Shown here: positions 23,817 to 32,078 of the stretch, piece after piece
How the letters are laid out: every line of letters begins with the position of its first letter
How positions within the stretch are numbered: the stretch's first letter is position 1
DNA from: JAKLKS01 sp964370855
Lineage (GTDB): Bacteria; Planctomycetota; JAJSAM01; JAKLKS01
NCBI GenBank assembly: GCA_964370855.1
Contig: CAYJMF010000004.1
Location: forward strand, 62,001-126,000
Reading direction: 5' to 3'
Length of the DNA stretch: 64,000 nucleotides
Made by a program: the position numbers and the translations under genes
The notes under the pieces: generated by a model
Told to the model about the DNA's origin: nothing
What the model saw: the letters and a program-made list of their open reading frames with translations, nothing else
The model's database searches: none

Positions 23817-25100
23817 ATGCCCGTGGCCTCGCCGTCCGTGCCGCTCCTCGTGGTGGGCCTGAGCCACCGGACCGCGCCCGCCGAGGTGCGCGGGACGCTG
23901 GCCTTCCGCGCCGACGAGGCCGCCGACCTCCTCGTCCGGGGAAGGCGCGAGGGGGCGTGGAGCGAGGCGATGCTCCTCTCGACCTGCAACCGCACGGAGC
24001 TGTACGCGGCTCCCGGGCCCGGAGCGGAGAGCGGAGGAGGGCTCGCGGCGAGGCTCGCCGCGGCGCACGCGCCGGCGGTGCCCCCCGTGGACGGGTTCCT
24101 CTACCGGGCCGAGGGGCGCGGTGCGGTCCGGCACCTCCTCCGCGTCGCCTGCGGGCTCGACTCGATGGTCCTCGGCGAGAGCGAGATCGCGGGGCAGGTG
24201 AGGGAGGCCTACAGGCTGGCCCGGGAGGCGGGGACCGCGGGGCCGCAGCTCGATCTCGCGGTCCCCCTGGCGCTCCGTGTCTCGGCGAGGGCCAGGGAGG
24301 CGACGGGCATCCACCGCGGCGTGACCTCCGTGCCCGGGGCGGCGCTGGCGCTGGCGAGGGGGCACGCGGGGGACCTCTCCCGCGCCCGCGTGCTGATCGT
24401 CGGGGCGGGCGAAGCCGGGCGCATCGGGGCCCGCCTCTTCGCGTCGGAACGCCCCCTGTCCCTCCGGATCGCGGACCGTAAATCGGACTGCGCGGAGGCC
24501 CTGGCCGGGGAGACCCGGGGAACGGCCCTCGACTGGTCCCGCCTCGAGGAGGCCCTCGGCGATGCGGACGTCGTCCTGACCGCGGTGAGCGCGCCGGATC
24601 CGGTCCTCACCTGCGCGGCCCTGCGGGCGGCGGCCCCCCGGCGCGCGGGGAGGAGGCTCGTGATCCTCGACATCGGCATCCCCCGGAACGTCGAGGCGGG
24701 GGCGCGGGACCTCGAGGGGGTGCTCCTCTTCGACTCCGACGACATCGCGCGGCTGGTCGACGGGAACCGGGAGCAGCGGCGGACGGAGATGGCGAAGGTG
24801 GAGGCGCTGGTCGAGGAGGGGCTCGACCGGATGCACCGGGGGCGGCGGCGGGCGTCGTCGGAGCCCCTGGTGAAGGAGATACGCCTGTCCCTGGAGGGCC
24901 TGCGGCGGCGCGAGCTGGAGCGCAGCCGCCGCCACTTCACCCCCGCGCAGTACGAGCACCTGGACCGCCTGACGAGGAGCCTCGTCGAGAAGGCCTACCA
25001 CGTCCCGATGGAGGTCCTGGGCGAGCCGGACCCCGTGGTCCGGGACGATGCGTGGGTCCGGCGCCTCTTCGGCGTGGCCGGCGGGGAGGCGCCGCCGTAG
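23817..25100 (+). CDS. hemA: Glutamyl-tRNA reductase
   Basis: 427 residues. HemA reduces glutamyl-tRNA to glutamate-1-semialdehyde, the first committed step of C5 haem/tetrapyrrole synthesis. Visible features are the N-terminal LLVVGLSHRTAPAEVRG, the catalytic Cys57 in LLSTCNRTELY, the substrate/NADPH region (GLDSMVLGESEIAGQVREAY), the Rossmann part (VLIVGAGEAGRIGARLF) and the C-terminal dimerisation helices. ATG 23817 with GGTGGAG ten bases upstream was preferred over GTG 23802. Other hem genes are absent nearby. A well-formed Rex-type dyad and promoter suggest haem synthesis is tied to NADH redox state. Confidence 0.93.
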   Translation: MPVASPSVPLLVVGLSHRTAPAEVRGTLAFRADEAADLLVRGRREGAWSEAMLLSTCNRTELYAAPGPGAESGGGLAARLAAAHAPAVPPVDGFLYRAEGRGAVRHLLRVACGLDSMVLGESEIAGQVREAYRLAREAGTAGPQLDLAVPLALRVSARAREATGIHRGVTSVPGAALALARGHAGDLSRARVLIVGAGEAGRIGARLFASERPLSLRIADRKSDCAEALAGETRGTALDWSRLEEALGDADVVLTAVSAPDPVLTCAALRAAAPRRAGRRLVILDIGIPRNVEAGARDLEGVLLFDSDDIARLVDGNREQRRTEMAKVEALVEEGLDRMHRGRRRASSEPLVKEIRLSLEGLRRRELERSRRHFTPAQYEHLDRLTRSLVEKAYHVPMEVLGEPDPVVRDDAWVRRLFGVAGGEAPP

Positions 25101-25236
25101 AGCGGCCCGGCACGTTGGAAGCCGGCGACCGCCCGCGGGAGGACTCGCGGGAGAACCCGGCGGTTCCCGCCGGGATGTCCCGGCGACCGGGCGGGACCCA
25201 TCCGGGATTCCCGCTCCCCCGGACCCCTCCCGCCGA

Positions 25237-25242
25237 TAGCAT
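25237..25242 (+). promoter_or_regulatory. -10 box close to start codon
   Basis: TAGCAT, eight bases before ATG 25251; no convincing -35. Confidence 0.35.
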
Positions 25243-25250
25243 CCGCGGCG

Positions 25251-26738
25251 ATGGCTGCCCCCATGGCGAAGGCCGCGCTGCTCCTTGCGCTCCTCCTTCC
25301 GGCCGTTCCGGCGCTGCCTTCCCCCGCGGCCCAGGACGCACCGCCCCCGCCCGGCGCCCCCGACGCCGAACCGGCGATCGCGCAGGCGCGGATCGCGCAG
25401 GCGAGCGCCGAGGCCTCGTTCCTGACGGCGAAAGGCCTCCGCTCGCTGGCGGACACGGCCTGGGGCCTGGGTCTCAAGGCCACCGCCGCCGGGCTCTACA
25501 GGCACCTGCTCGAGTACAGCCCGGACGATCCCCACGCGCGCGACCGGCTGGGCTGGAGGCGCAGGGGCGTCCTGTGGGAGCGGGACAAGGCGCCGGAAGC
25601 CGTGGACGCGGCCGACGCCGCCAAGGCGAGGTCCTTCGCTGCCCGGCGGGCCCGCGATCTCGCCGCTCCGGCGGAGGCGCACGCGCGGCTCGCCGCGCTC
25701 CTGGAGAAGGCGGGGCGGAAGGACGAGGCGCGAACGGCGTACGAGGCCGCCTTCCGCCTGGATCCCTCCAACGCGGCGGCGCGGACCGCCCGGGGCGACG
25801 TCCTCGTGGACGGGAAGTGGGTCCCGGCCGAGGTCGTGGCGTACCGGGGCCTCCGCAAGCGCCTGGACGAGGCCCGTCGCGGGCTCAAGGCGGCGCCGTC
25901 GCGCGCCAGGCCCGTGGCCGAGCGCACGGAGGCGGAGGAGCACCTCGGCGTGGATCTCGCGCGGGCCCGGAGCCCGCGGTTCCTGGCCCGGATCGACGGG
26001 AAGCCGGAGGACGCGGCGCGACTGTGCGACACGGCGGAGCGCGCCGTCGATCTCCTGGACGCGCTCCTCGGCACGGCCGCGACCCCGGGGGAGAGCCTGA
26101 ACCCGTACCTGATCATCCTCTCCGGCGAGGGCCGCTACAGGTCCGTGGTCGGGCGCCTGCCGTTCCCCTCCCCGGAGGCGAAGGCCCTGGCCCTCTCGCA
26201 GGTGGGGATGTTCCTCGACGACGGAACCTACGTCGGGTACCTGGTCGACCCGGCCTGGACCCTCGACCTGGCGGCGCACAAGGCGGGCGAGGCGTTCCTG
26301 CGGCTGCGGTACCCGGAGGCCTACCAGAGGATGTGGCTCCGCGAGGCCTTCGGGGTCCTCGGCGCGGCCCTGCTGCTGGAGTCCCACGAGACCTTCTGCG
26401 TGCAGGTCGAGGACGGGAGCGTGCTGCGCGACGACCCGGACCTGCCCTCCCGGTGGCCCGCGCTCCTCGCGGCGGAGGTCGCGAAGGGGAAGGACCGCCC
26501 GCTCCGGGCGATCGCGGACCTCGACATGGCGCAGCTGTCGTACTCCGACGTCGCCAAGGCCTGCTGCGTGATCCTGTGGTGGGAGGCCACGCGACCGGGC
26601 TCGACGGCCCGCTTCCTCGACGCGGTCGCCCGGGGGAGGCCCGCGGAGGAGGCGGCGGTGGAGGCGTTCGGCGCCGGCCTCGACGCGCAGGACGCGGCGT
26701 GGCGTCCCTGGATCGCTGCGGTGGCCGCCGCGAAGTGA
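25251..26738 (+). CDS. Secreted TPR-like hypothetical protein
   Basis: 495 residues with a signal peptide (LLLALLLPAVPALPSPAAA-type stretch, cleavage near residue 26), then an Ala-rich helical region with TPR character (about 60-175: LRSLADTAWGLGLKATAAGLYRHLLEYSPDDPHARDRLG; EARTAYEAAFRLDPSNAAAR). The C-terminal half (about 240-480) resembles the helical architecture of gluzincin-like or DUF1570-type secreted proteins. No HExxH motif is present (SHETF only). It sits alone between hemA and the GNAT-GrpB gene. I cannot assign a function. Confidence 0.72.
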   Translation: MAAPMAKAALLLALLLPAVPALPSPAAQDAPPPPGAPDAEPAIAQARIAQASAEASFLTAKGLRSLADTAWGLGLKATAAGLYRHLLEYSPDDPHARDRLGWRRRGVLWERDKAPEAVDAADAAKARSFAARRARDLAAPAEAHARLAALLEKAGRKDEARTAYEAAFRLDPSNAAARTARGDVLVDGKWVPAEVVAYRGLRKRLDEARRGLKAAPSRARPVAERTEAEEHLGVDLARARSPRFLARIDGKPEDAARLCDTAERAVDLLDALLGTAATPGESLNPYLIILSGEGRYRSVVGRLPFPSPEAKALALSQVGMFLDDGTYVGYLVDPAWTLDLAAHKAGEAFLRLRYPEAYQRMWLREAFGVLGAALLLESHETFCVQVEDGSVLRDDPDLPSRWPALLAAEVAKGKDRPLRAIADLDMAQLSYSDVAKACCVILWWEATRPGSTARFLDAVARGRPAEEAAVEAFGAGLDAQDAAWRPWIAAVAAAK

Positions 26739-26789
26739 CCGGTGCACCTTGAGCGGCACCTGTCGAGTCCCGGGCGGAGGGAGCGTGCC

Positions 26790-26885
26790 ATGAGTGCCGA
26801 GGAGGCCCGGCGGGGGCGCGAAGACCGGTGGCGCGGCGGGCACGGGGGACCTCGCCAGCGCCGCCTTCGTGGTCGCCTCGCCTGA
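26790..26885 (+). CDS. Possible 31-codon frame upstream of GNAT-GrpB
   Basis: ATG 26790 has a good GGAGGGAG ribosome site and runs 31 codons (MSAEEARRGREDRW...) to TGA 26885, nine bases before the next ATG. It is Arg/Gly-rich with no recognisable family. It may be a leader peptide or chance. Confidence 0.2.
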   Translation: MSAEEARRGREDRWRGGHGGPRQRRLRGRLA

Positions 26886-26894
26886 AGCCCGACC

Positions 26895-27917
26895 ATGCGT
26901 CCCATCATCCGTCCAGCACATCCAGAGGACGCCGCCGGAATCGCACGGGTCCACGGGGACGCATGGCGGGCGGCCTACCGGGGCCTCGTTCCCGACGGGT
27001 TCCTCGAGGCCCGTGGAAGGGAGCCCGACACGGTGGAACGCCGGCGGCGGTGGATCGGGGACCCGAAGGTCTCCACCTTCGTCGCGGAGGAGGACGGGGA
27101 GATCCTCGGCTTCGCCAACGGGGGGCCGGCGCGGGAGGGGCCGGCGGGGTTCGACGGGGAGCTGTACGCGATCTACGTCCACCCCTCCCGCCAGCGGGAG
27201 AGGCTGGGCTGGCGGCTCCTCCTGCACCTGGCCGAAACCCTCCACGGCCGCGGGTTCCGCTCCCTCTGCCTGTGGGTCCTCCGGGACAACCCCGGGGGGC
27301 GGGCCTTCTACGCGCGCGTCGGCGGCCGGGCCGTGGAGGAGAAGGAGATCGAGATCGGCGGGGCGCGCCTCGTCGAGATGGCCTACGGCTGGCCGGACCT
27401 CTCCCGCCTTCTCCGGATGCGCGTGCGGCTGGCGTCTCCCGATCCCGCCTGGCCGGCCCGTTTCGGGGAGGAGGCGGCGCGCCTGCGGGAGGCCCTCGGG
27501 GAGGAGGCCGCGGCGGTGGAGCACATCGGCAGCACCGCGGTCCCGGACCTCGCGGCCAAGCCCGTCGTGGACATCCAGCTGGGGCTTCGGACCTTTCCCA
27601 TGGGTGAGGCAACGATGGGGGCGATCCTCGCCCTCGGGTGGACCTTCGACCCGGCTCTTCAGGACATCGAGGGGCGTCAGTACTTCGCCCGCGGACACCC
27701 GAGCGACTTCCACCTCCACGCCTGCCTCCACGGGGGGGAGTTCTGGAGGAGCCACATCGCGTTCCGCGACGCCCTCCGCGGGAACCCCGCCCTCGCCCGG
27801 GAGTACGAGGCCCTCAAGCGCCGCCTCGCCGCCGAGGTGGGCGACGACCGCCTCGCCTACCTCGCCGGGAAGGCCCCCTTCATCGAACGGGTGATCCGGG
27901 ACGCCGGAGGCGAGTGA
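26895..27917 (+). CDS. GNAT acetyltransferase fused to GrpB (UPF0157) domain
   Basis: 340 residues. Residues 1-165 form a GNAT fold (IRPAHPEDAAGIARVHGDAWRAAYRGLVP; YAIYVHPSRQRERLGWRLLLHL as the acetyl-CoA loop; LWVLRDNPGGRAFYARVGG). Residues 170-336 form a GrpB-type nucleotidyltransferase-like domain (VEHIGSTAVPDLAAKPVVDIQLGL; FHLHACLHGGEFWRSHIAFRDAL). Each part is full length, so this is a true two-domain fusion; GrpB also occurs fused to CoaE in some bacteria. The substrates of both halves are unknown, and a small-molecule or peptide N-acetyl transfer is inferred for the first half only. Confidence 0.86.
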   Translation: MRPIIRPAHPEDAAGIARVHGDAWRAAYRGLVPDGFLEARGREPDTVERRRRWIGDPKVSTFVAEEDGEILGFANGGPAREGPAGFDGELYAIYVHPSRQRERLGWRLLLHLAETLHGRGFRSLCLWVLRDNPGGRAFYARVGGRAVEEKEIEIGGARLVEMAYGWPDLSRLLRMRVRLASPDPAWPARFGEEAARLREALGEEAAAVEHIGSTAVPDLAAKPVVDIQLGLRTFPMGEATMGAILALGWTFDPALQDIEGRQYFARGHPSDFHLHACLHGGEFWRSHIAFRDALRGNPALAREYEALKRRLAAEVGDDRLAYLAGKAPFIERVIRDAGGE

Positions 27918-28000
27918 GGCGGGGGCGGGGTGGCCGTCGGTGCCGACCTTTCCTCCCTCCCTCCATTCCGGGGAAGGAACACCTGGCCGGTGGGCCGGAC

Positions 28001-28006
28001 TACAAT
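28001..28006 (+). promoter_or_regulatory. -10 box close to start codon
   Basis: TACAAT, six bases before ATG 28013, so the predicted transcript starts at the start codon. Confidence 0.4.
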
Positions 28007-28012
28007 CGCAGG

Positions 28013-30658
28013 ATGGTGGTCGGGAGATGGATCCTCGTTCTCGCCGTCGCGCTCGTCCTCTCCGCCTCGGGCAGCGCCCAGGAGGTCCCGCCCCCGGAGC
28101 CCCCGCCGGCACCGCCGGCCCCGGCCCCCGTTCCCCTCCGTCCGGCCCGCACCTTCGACGCGGCCCTGCCGCTGGTGGTCCGTGCCGAGATCGCCGACGG
28201 CGAGGAGGAATGGATCGGCGAGACCCCCGCGGGCACCAAGGAGGGGCTCTCCATCCCCGCCTGCCGCCGGTGGTGGGTGGAGCCGGCCTCCCGGGGACTC
28301 CGCGACGCCGACCTCCCCGGCCTCGCGGCGGAGGCCGCGGCCCGGGGCGTGGAGGAGCTGGATCTGTCCGGCTGCAGGCGCCTCACGGGGAAGGGGCTCG
28401 CGGCCCTGCGCACCACCCCGCTCCGGGCCCTCCGGCTCGGCGGGCTCTCCCTGGACGCCGCGGGCATGGCGGCGGTGGCCGCGATCCCGGGACTGGAGGA
28501 GGTCCGGCTCGGGAGGGCCCACGTGCCCGCGGAGGCCCTGGCCCTCCTCGGCGGGGCGAAGGGCCTCCGCCGGCTGGACCTCTCGGACACGGAGGCCGAC
28601 GACGGGACCATCGGTGCCCTGGCGGGACTCGCGGACCTGGAGGACCTCGACCTCTCGGGAACCCTCGTGGGCGACGGGGGCGCGGCCCTGCTCGCCGGGT
28701 TCAAGTCCCTGCGCCGGGTCGACCTCTCCGGATCCCTGCTGACGGGAGAGGGCGTCCGGGCCCTGGCCGGGGTCCCCTCCCTCGAGGACGTGGGCCTCGG
28801 GAGCCTGCCGATCCCGGAGGCCGCGGCGGCCACCCTCGCCCGCCTTCCCCGCCTGCGGCGCGTCGTCCTCTCGGGAGGGGAGTGGCGGGAGGTCCGGAGC
28901 GACCTCGGAGACGCCACCGCGCGGGCCCTGGCGGGCGTCCCGACCCTGGAGGAGGTGGACCTCTCGGGCAGCCACGTCACCGACGGAGGCGTGGTGGCGC
29001 TGGCCGGGCTCCCCCGGCTGCGCTCCATCTCCCTGGAGAGGACCGCGACGGGCGATGCGGGGGTGAAGGCCCTGGCCGCGGCCCCCCTCCTGGAGACCCT
29101 CCACATCGCGGACACGGCCGTCGGCCCCGCGGGCCTCGCCGCCCTCGGCGGCAGGGGGACCCTGCGGGGGTTGTGGATCCGGCACCGGGGCCCGGGGAAG
29201 GGAGCGCTCGCCTTCCTGGCCCGCCTCCCCGGCCTCCGTTCGCTCTTCATCCACGGACGCGGGGTCACCGACGACGAGCTGGCGACCATAGGGAAGCACC
29301 CCGATCTCCGGTTCCTTTCCCTCCCCGGCACTTCCCTCCGCGGCCCCGGCCTCGCCGTCCTCGAGGACATGCCGGCCCTGGAGCACCTCGTCCTCTGCGA
29401 CGCGCCGCTGTACCCCTCCGCCACCCGGCACATGGGCGCGCTCCAGCGCCTCCGGTACCTGAACCTGGCGGGGACCGGCATGAAGGACCCCGGCCTCGCC
29501 CCGCTGGGGGGCCTCAGCGGGCTGCGGGGCCTCGATCTCGCGGGGACGGCGATCACCGACGCGGGCCTCGGGAGGCTCGGGGGGATGGCGTCCCTGGAAA
29601 CCCTGGATCTCCAGGACACCGCTCTCGGGGACCGGGGCCTTGAGGCGCTGGCCGGGCTCCGCGGCCTCAGGTGCCTCCGCGTCTCCAAGCCCTGGGAACC
29701 GAAGGAGGCCCGGGGCCGGATCGGGGACGAGGGGCTGGAGGCCCTCGCGAAGATGGACCGGCTCGAGACCCTCTGGCTCGGCCACACGAACGTCACGCCG
29801 AAGGGCCTCGGCGTCCTGAAGTCCCTCCCCTCGCTGATGGAACTGGATCTCTGGGGGGTGCCCCTGGGGGACGCGGGCGCCGCACGGGCGGCGGAACTGG
29901 ACGGGCTCGTGGAACTCGACCTGAACGACACCGGAATCACCGAGGCCGCCATCGCTCCCCTGGGCTCCCTCGGCACCCTCCTCTCCCTGAAACTCGGGAG
30001 ACTGGGCGGACCCTGCCGCGGCTTCGTCTCCGCCTGCCGGGGATGGCCGCGGCTGGAGTCGCTGCGCCTGGAGGACACCCCCGAACTGTGCGAGGAGGCC
30101 ATCCTCTCCATGGCCGTGCTCCCGAGGCTGGAGGAGCTGGTGATCTCCCAGGCCGTGGTCACCGCGAAGGGGGTCCGTGCCCTCGGCGGGTCGAACTCCC
30201 TCCGCCGCCTGCGGTTCTTCTTCGTGGATTTCCGGCCGGGGAAGTTGGACGGTCTCGGGCCCCTCGCACGCCTTCGGTCCCTGGAACTCCCGGGGTGCGA
30301 ACTCGTGGACTCCGGGCTCGCCTGCCTCGCGACCATGGGCGGCCTCCAGGAACTCGACCTGTCCAGCAACGAGGGAGTGACGGACGCCACGGCCCGACTC
30401 CTCGGGGGCCTGTTGCGCCTTCGCGACCTGGACCTGGGGGGCACCGCCTGCGGGGACGGCGGGCTGGAGGCGCTCCGGGGGCTGCCGCGCCTCGCCGCCC
30501 TGGACCTCGGGGAGGCGCCGATTTCCAGGAAGGGCCTCCGGCTGCTCGAGTCGGCCCGGGGACTCGGGTCCCTGAGGATCCCCTCGTCGCTCCTCCGCGG
30601 GGCGGACGCGGCCGCGCTCCGGAAGGCCCTGCCCGGGTGCGAACTGAAGGGCGACTGA
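28013..30658 (+). CDS. Secreted leucine-rich-repeat protein (RI-type)
   Basis: 881 residues. An N-terminal signal peptide (MVVGRWILVLAVALVLSASGSAQ) and a Pro/Ala-rich linker precede about thirty repeats of 23-25 residues with the pattern L-x-x-L-x-x-L-D-L-S-G-T-x-V-x-D-x-G-(L/A)-x-x-L, starting near residue 110 and continuing to the C-terminus. This is the ribonuclease-inhibitor-like LRR type often expanded in Planctomycetes. No membrane anchor or enzyme domain is visible, so an extracellular or periplasmic protein-binding role is likely. The start follows the TACAAT box by six bases and gives a clean signal peptide. Confidence 0.86.
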   Translation: MVVGRWILVLAVALVLSASGSAQEVPPPEPPPAPPAPAPVPLRPARTFDAALPLVVRAEIADGEEEWIGETPAGTKEGLSIPACRRWWVEPASRGLRDADLPGLAAEAAARGVEELDLSGCRRLTGKGLAALRTTPLRALRLGGLSLDAAGMAAVAAIPGLEEVRLGRAHVPAEALALLGGAKGLRRLDLSDTEADDGTIGALAGLADLEDLDLSGTLVGDGGAALLAGFKSLRRVDLSGSLLTGEGVRALAGVPSLEDVGLGSLPIPEAAAATLARLPRLRRVVLSGGEWREVRSDLGDATARALAGVPTLEEVDLSGSHVTDGGVVALAGLPRLRSISLERTATGDAGVKALAAAPLLETLHIADTAVGPAGLAALGGRGTLRGLWIRHRGPGKGALAFLARLPGLRSLFIHGRGVTDDELATIGKHPDLRFLSLPGTSLRGPGLAVLEDMPALEHLVLCDAPLYPSATRHMGALQRLRYLNLAGTGMKDPGLAPLGGLSGLRGLDLAGTAITDAGLGRLGGMASLETLDLQDTALGDRGLEALAGLRGLRCLRVSKPWEPKEARGRIGDEGLEALAKMDRLETLWLGHTNVTPKGLGVLKSLPSLMELDLWGVPLGDAGAARAAELDGLVELDLNDTGITEAAIAPLGSLGTLLSLKLGRLGGPCRGFVSACRGWPRLESLRLEDTPELCEEAILSMAVLPRLEELVISQAVVTAKGVRALGGSNSLRRLRFFFVDFRPGKLDGLGPLARLRSLELPGCELVDSGLACLATMGGLQELDLSSNEGVTDATARLLGGLLRLRDLDLGGTACGDGGLEALRGLPRLAALDLGEAPISRKGLRLLESARGLGSLRIPSSLLRGADAAALRKALPGCELKGD

Positions 30659-30751
30659 AGACACGCGACGCGACGGGGCCCGCCGGGGGCGCGCGGGATT
30701 GGCTCACATCCTCCGACTCCGGCCCTCCGTGGCTCCGGCGGATTCCTGCAA

Positions 30752-31192
30752 TCATGGGTTGTCGTTGTCGGGAGGCGACGGACCGCCCGCAGCTTCCAAG
30801 TCCGACCGCACCTCCACCATCCCGCGCGCCACCCAGGCCGCCAGCGCGGTCTCGGTCAGCCTTCCGGCGGCGAGGTCACGGATCACGACCACCGCCTCCG
30901 GCTCGGTGACTGCCAGCTCATGCCCGTTCAGCTGGAGGAAGACGTCCATCGCGGCGAGGGCGACGCGCTTGTTGCCGTCGACGAAGGAGTGGTTGCGGGC
31001 CAGGCCGAAGCCGTAGGCAGCCGCCAGTTCCGCCAGTCCCGCCGAGCCGTAGGCCAGGGCGTTCCGGGGTCTCGCGAGGGCGGACTCCAGGGCCCCCTCA
31101 TCGCGCACGCCTCCGGGACCGCCGTGCTCGACGAGGAGTTCCCCGTGGATGGCGAGCACCACGGACTTCGACAGCCACCGCGGGCGTTTCAC
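30752..31192 (-). CDS. doc: Doc-like (Fic/Doc family) toxin
   Basis: 146 residues. The Fic/Doc catalytic loop reads HSFVDGNKRVAL (about residues 67-78). Doc toxins typically have HxFxDANKR and phosphorylate EF-Tu, while AMPylating Fic proteins have HPFxxGNGR, so this fits Doc with Gly for Ala. The N-terminal LAIHGELLVEHGGPGGVRDEGALESAL and ALAYGSAGLAELAAAYGFGLARN also match the family. The ATG overlaps the stop of the AbrB-type antitoxin gene (ATGA), the usual antitoxin-first order. The C-terminal tail (about 20 residues, DLEAAGGPSPPDNDNP) looks disordered. Confidence 0.87.
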   Translation of the reverse strand: MKRPRWLSKSVVLAIHGELLVEHGGPGGVRDEGALESALARPRNALAYGSAGLAELAAAYGFGLARNHSFVDGNKRVALAAMDVFLQLNGHELAVTEPEAVVVIRDLAAGRLTETALAAWVARGMVEVRSDLEAAGGPSPPDNDNP

Positions 31193-31413
31193 CGGGCCAG
31201 TTCACGAAGGGCGTTTCGGAACCTGCGGCGCGTGCGCTCGAACGCCTCCATGGCCTCGGCGAACCCGGGGTCGAAGGGCGTGACCAGGAGGCCGTCGGGG
31301 CTGCGCGTCACGACGACGGAATCCCCCTCGGCGACGTGGAGCCCCTCGATGAGTTCCCGGGGCAGGGTGATTCCCGTGGAATTGCCGACGCGGCGGATCT
31401 TGACGACGTGCAT
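31189..31413 (-). CDS. AbrB/MazE-type antitoxin paired with Doc
   Basis: 74 residues. The N-terminal 45 form a SpoVT/AbrB swapped-hairpin DNA-binding domain (VVKIRRVGNSTGITLPRELIEGLHVAEGDSVVV), followed by a C-terminal helix (PGFAEAMEAFERTRRRFRNALREL) expected to wrap the toxin. Doc is classically paired with Phd; AbrB-type partners are a known alternative. It probably represses its own operon through the dyad at 31442. Confidence 0.87.
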   Translation of the reverse strand: MHVVKIRRVGNSTGITLPRELIEGLHVAEGDSVVVTRSPDGLLVTPFDPGFAEAMEAFERTRRRFRNALRELAR

Positions 31414-31441
31414 GGCTTCCTCACCGTTCCGGGATTCAGGG

Positions 31442-31463
31442 TGTAGTTACATTTGTGAATACA
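31442..31463. promoter_or_regulatory. Antitoxin operator dyad
   Basis: TGTAGTTACATTTGTGAATACA, imperfect inverted repeat (TGTA...TACA outer arms, ACA/TGT inner) in an AT-rich patch. It abuts the -10 box and covers the predicted transcription start of the toxin-antitoxin operon. Confidence 0.55.
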
Positions 31464-31491
31464 TCCTAGCCGGGCCCCGTCGGACCGTCAA
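31463..31491 (-). promoter_or_regulatory. Promoter of the doc/antitoxin operon
   Basis: On the - strand TTGACG (31491-31486), a 17-base spacer and TAGGAT (31468-31463). Predicted start at about 31456, leader of about 43 bases to ATG 31413. Confidence 0.65.
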
Positions 31492-31628
31492 CGTCGAAGT
31501 CCCCGACGGCCCGGGACCAGATCTCGGTCGGACCCGGTGCCCCCTCCGTCGGATCCGGGCGCGCGCGCACGGAGGGAGTAGTCTGGAGACATCCGTCGCG
31601 GCCGGCGTCGCCGAAGACAGGGAGGACC

Positions 31629-32066
31629 ATGGCGGGCATGCGAACGCTCCTCTGCGTCATCGGCCTCGTCCTCTCCGCCTCGCCGGGCCACCCGGTCGCC
31701 GGCCAGGACTCCCCGCTCGACGAGGCGGATCGCAGGGCCTTCGCCTGGTTCGACGGGCTGGGGCTTCCCTCCTGCGCGGGGCGCCCCCTGGTCCGCCTGA
31801 CCATGACGAAGGAGGAACCCCGGGAGGGCGAAGGGCCGGGATCCGCAGAGGGTTTCCTGGTGGCGGAGACTCCCGACTCCTTCACCCTCGTCGGGGACGA
31901 CCTGTGGCCACGCGTCTTCCCCCGGCGAAGGACCGGAGTCCGCGTGACGTCGGAGCCCCTCGATAGGGTGCCGCGGCAGGAGCCGCTCGCGGACCTCGAC
32001 CGGAGATTCGACTGCGGGAGAAGGCCTGGTGACGCCGGGGACGAAGCGGGCGCCAGGGCCCGCTAG
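31629..32066 (+). CDS. Small secreted hypothetical protein
   Basis: 145 residues with a signal peptide (MRTLLCVIGLVLSASPGHPVAG from the second Met) and a short soluble region (FAWFDGLGLPSCAGRPLVRLTMT; GFLVAETPDSFTLVGDDLWPRVF). The C-terminus is charged and low in structure (DCGRRPGDAGDEAGARAR). GGGAGG precedes ATG 31629. A -10-like TAGTCT at 31579 may be its promoter. It could be the N-terminal remnant of a longer protein, because its fold seems to stop abruptly; I cannot identify a full-length relative. Confidence 0.55.
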   Translation: MAGMRTLLCVIGLVLSASPGHPVAGQDSPLDEADRRAFAWFDGLGLPSCAGRPLVRLTMTKEEPREGEGPGSAEGFLVAETPDSFTLVGDDLWPRVFPRRRTGVRVTSEPLDRVPRQEPLADLDRRFDCGRRPGDAGDEAGARAR

Positions 32067-32078
32067 ACTGGAGTCTCC

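Noticed and set aside
31629..32066. Frameshifted or truncated gene
   Set aside because: The protein ends oddly, but no downstream frame resumes a matching domain, so a frameshift is not supported.
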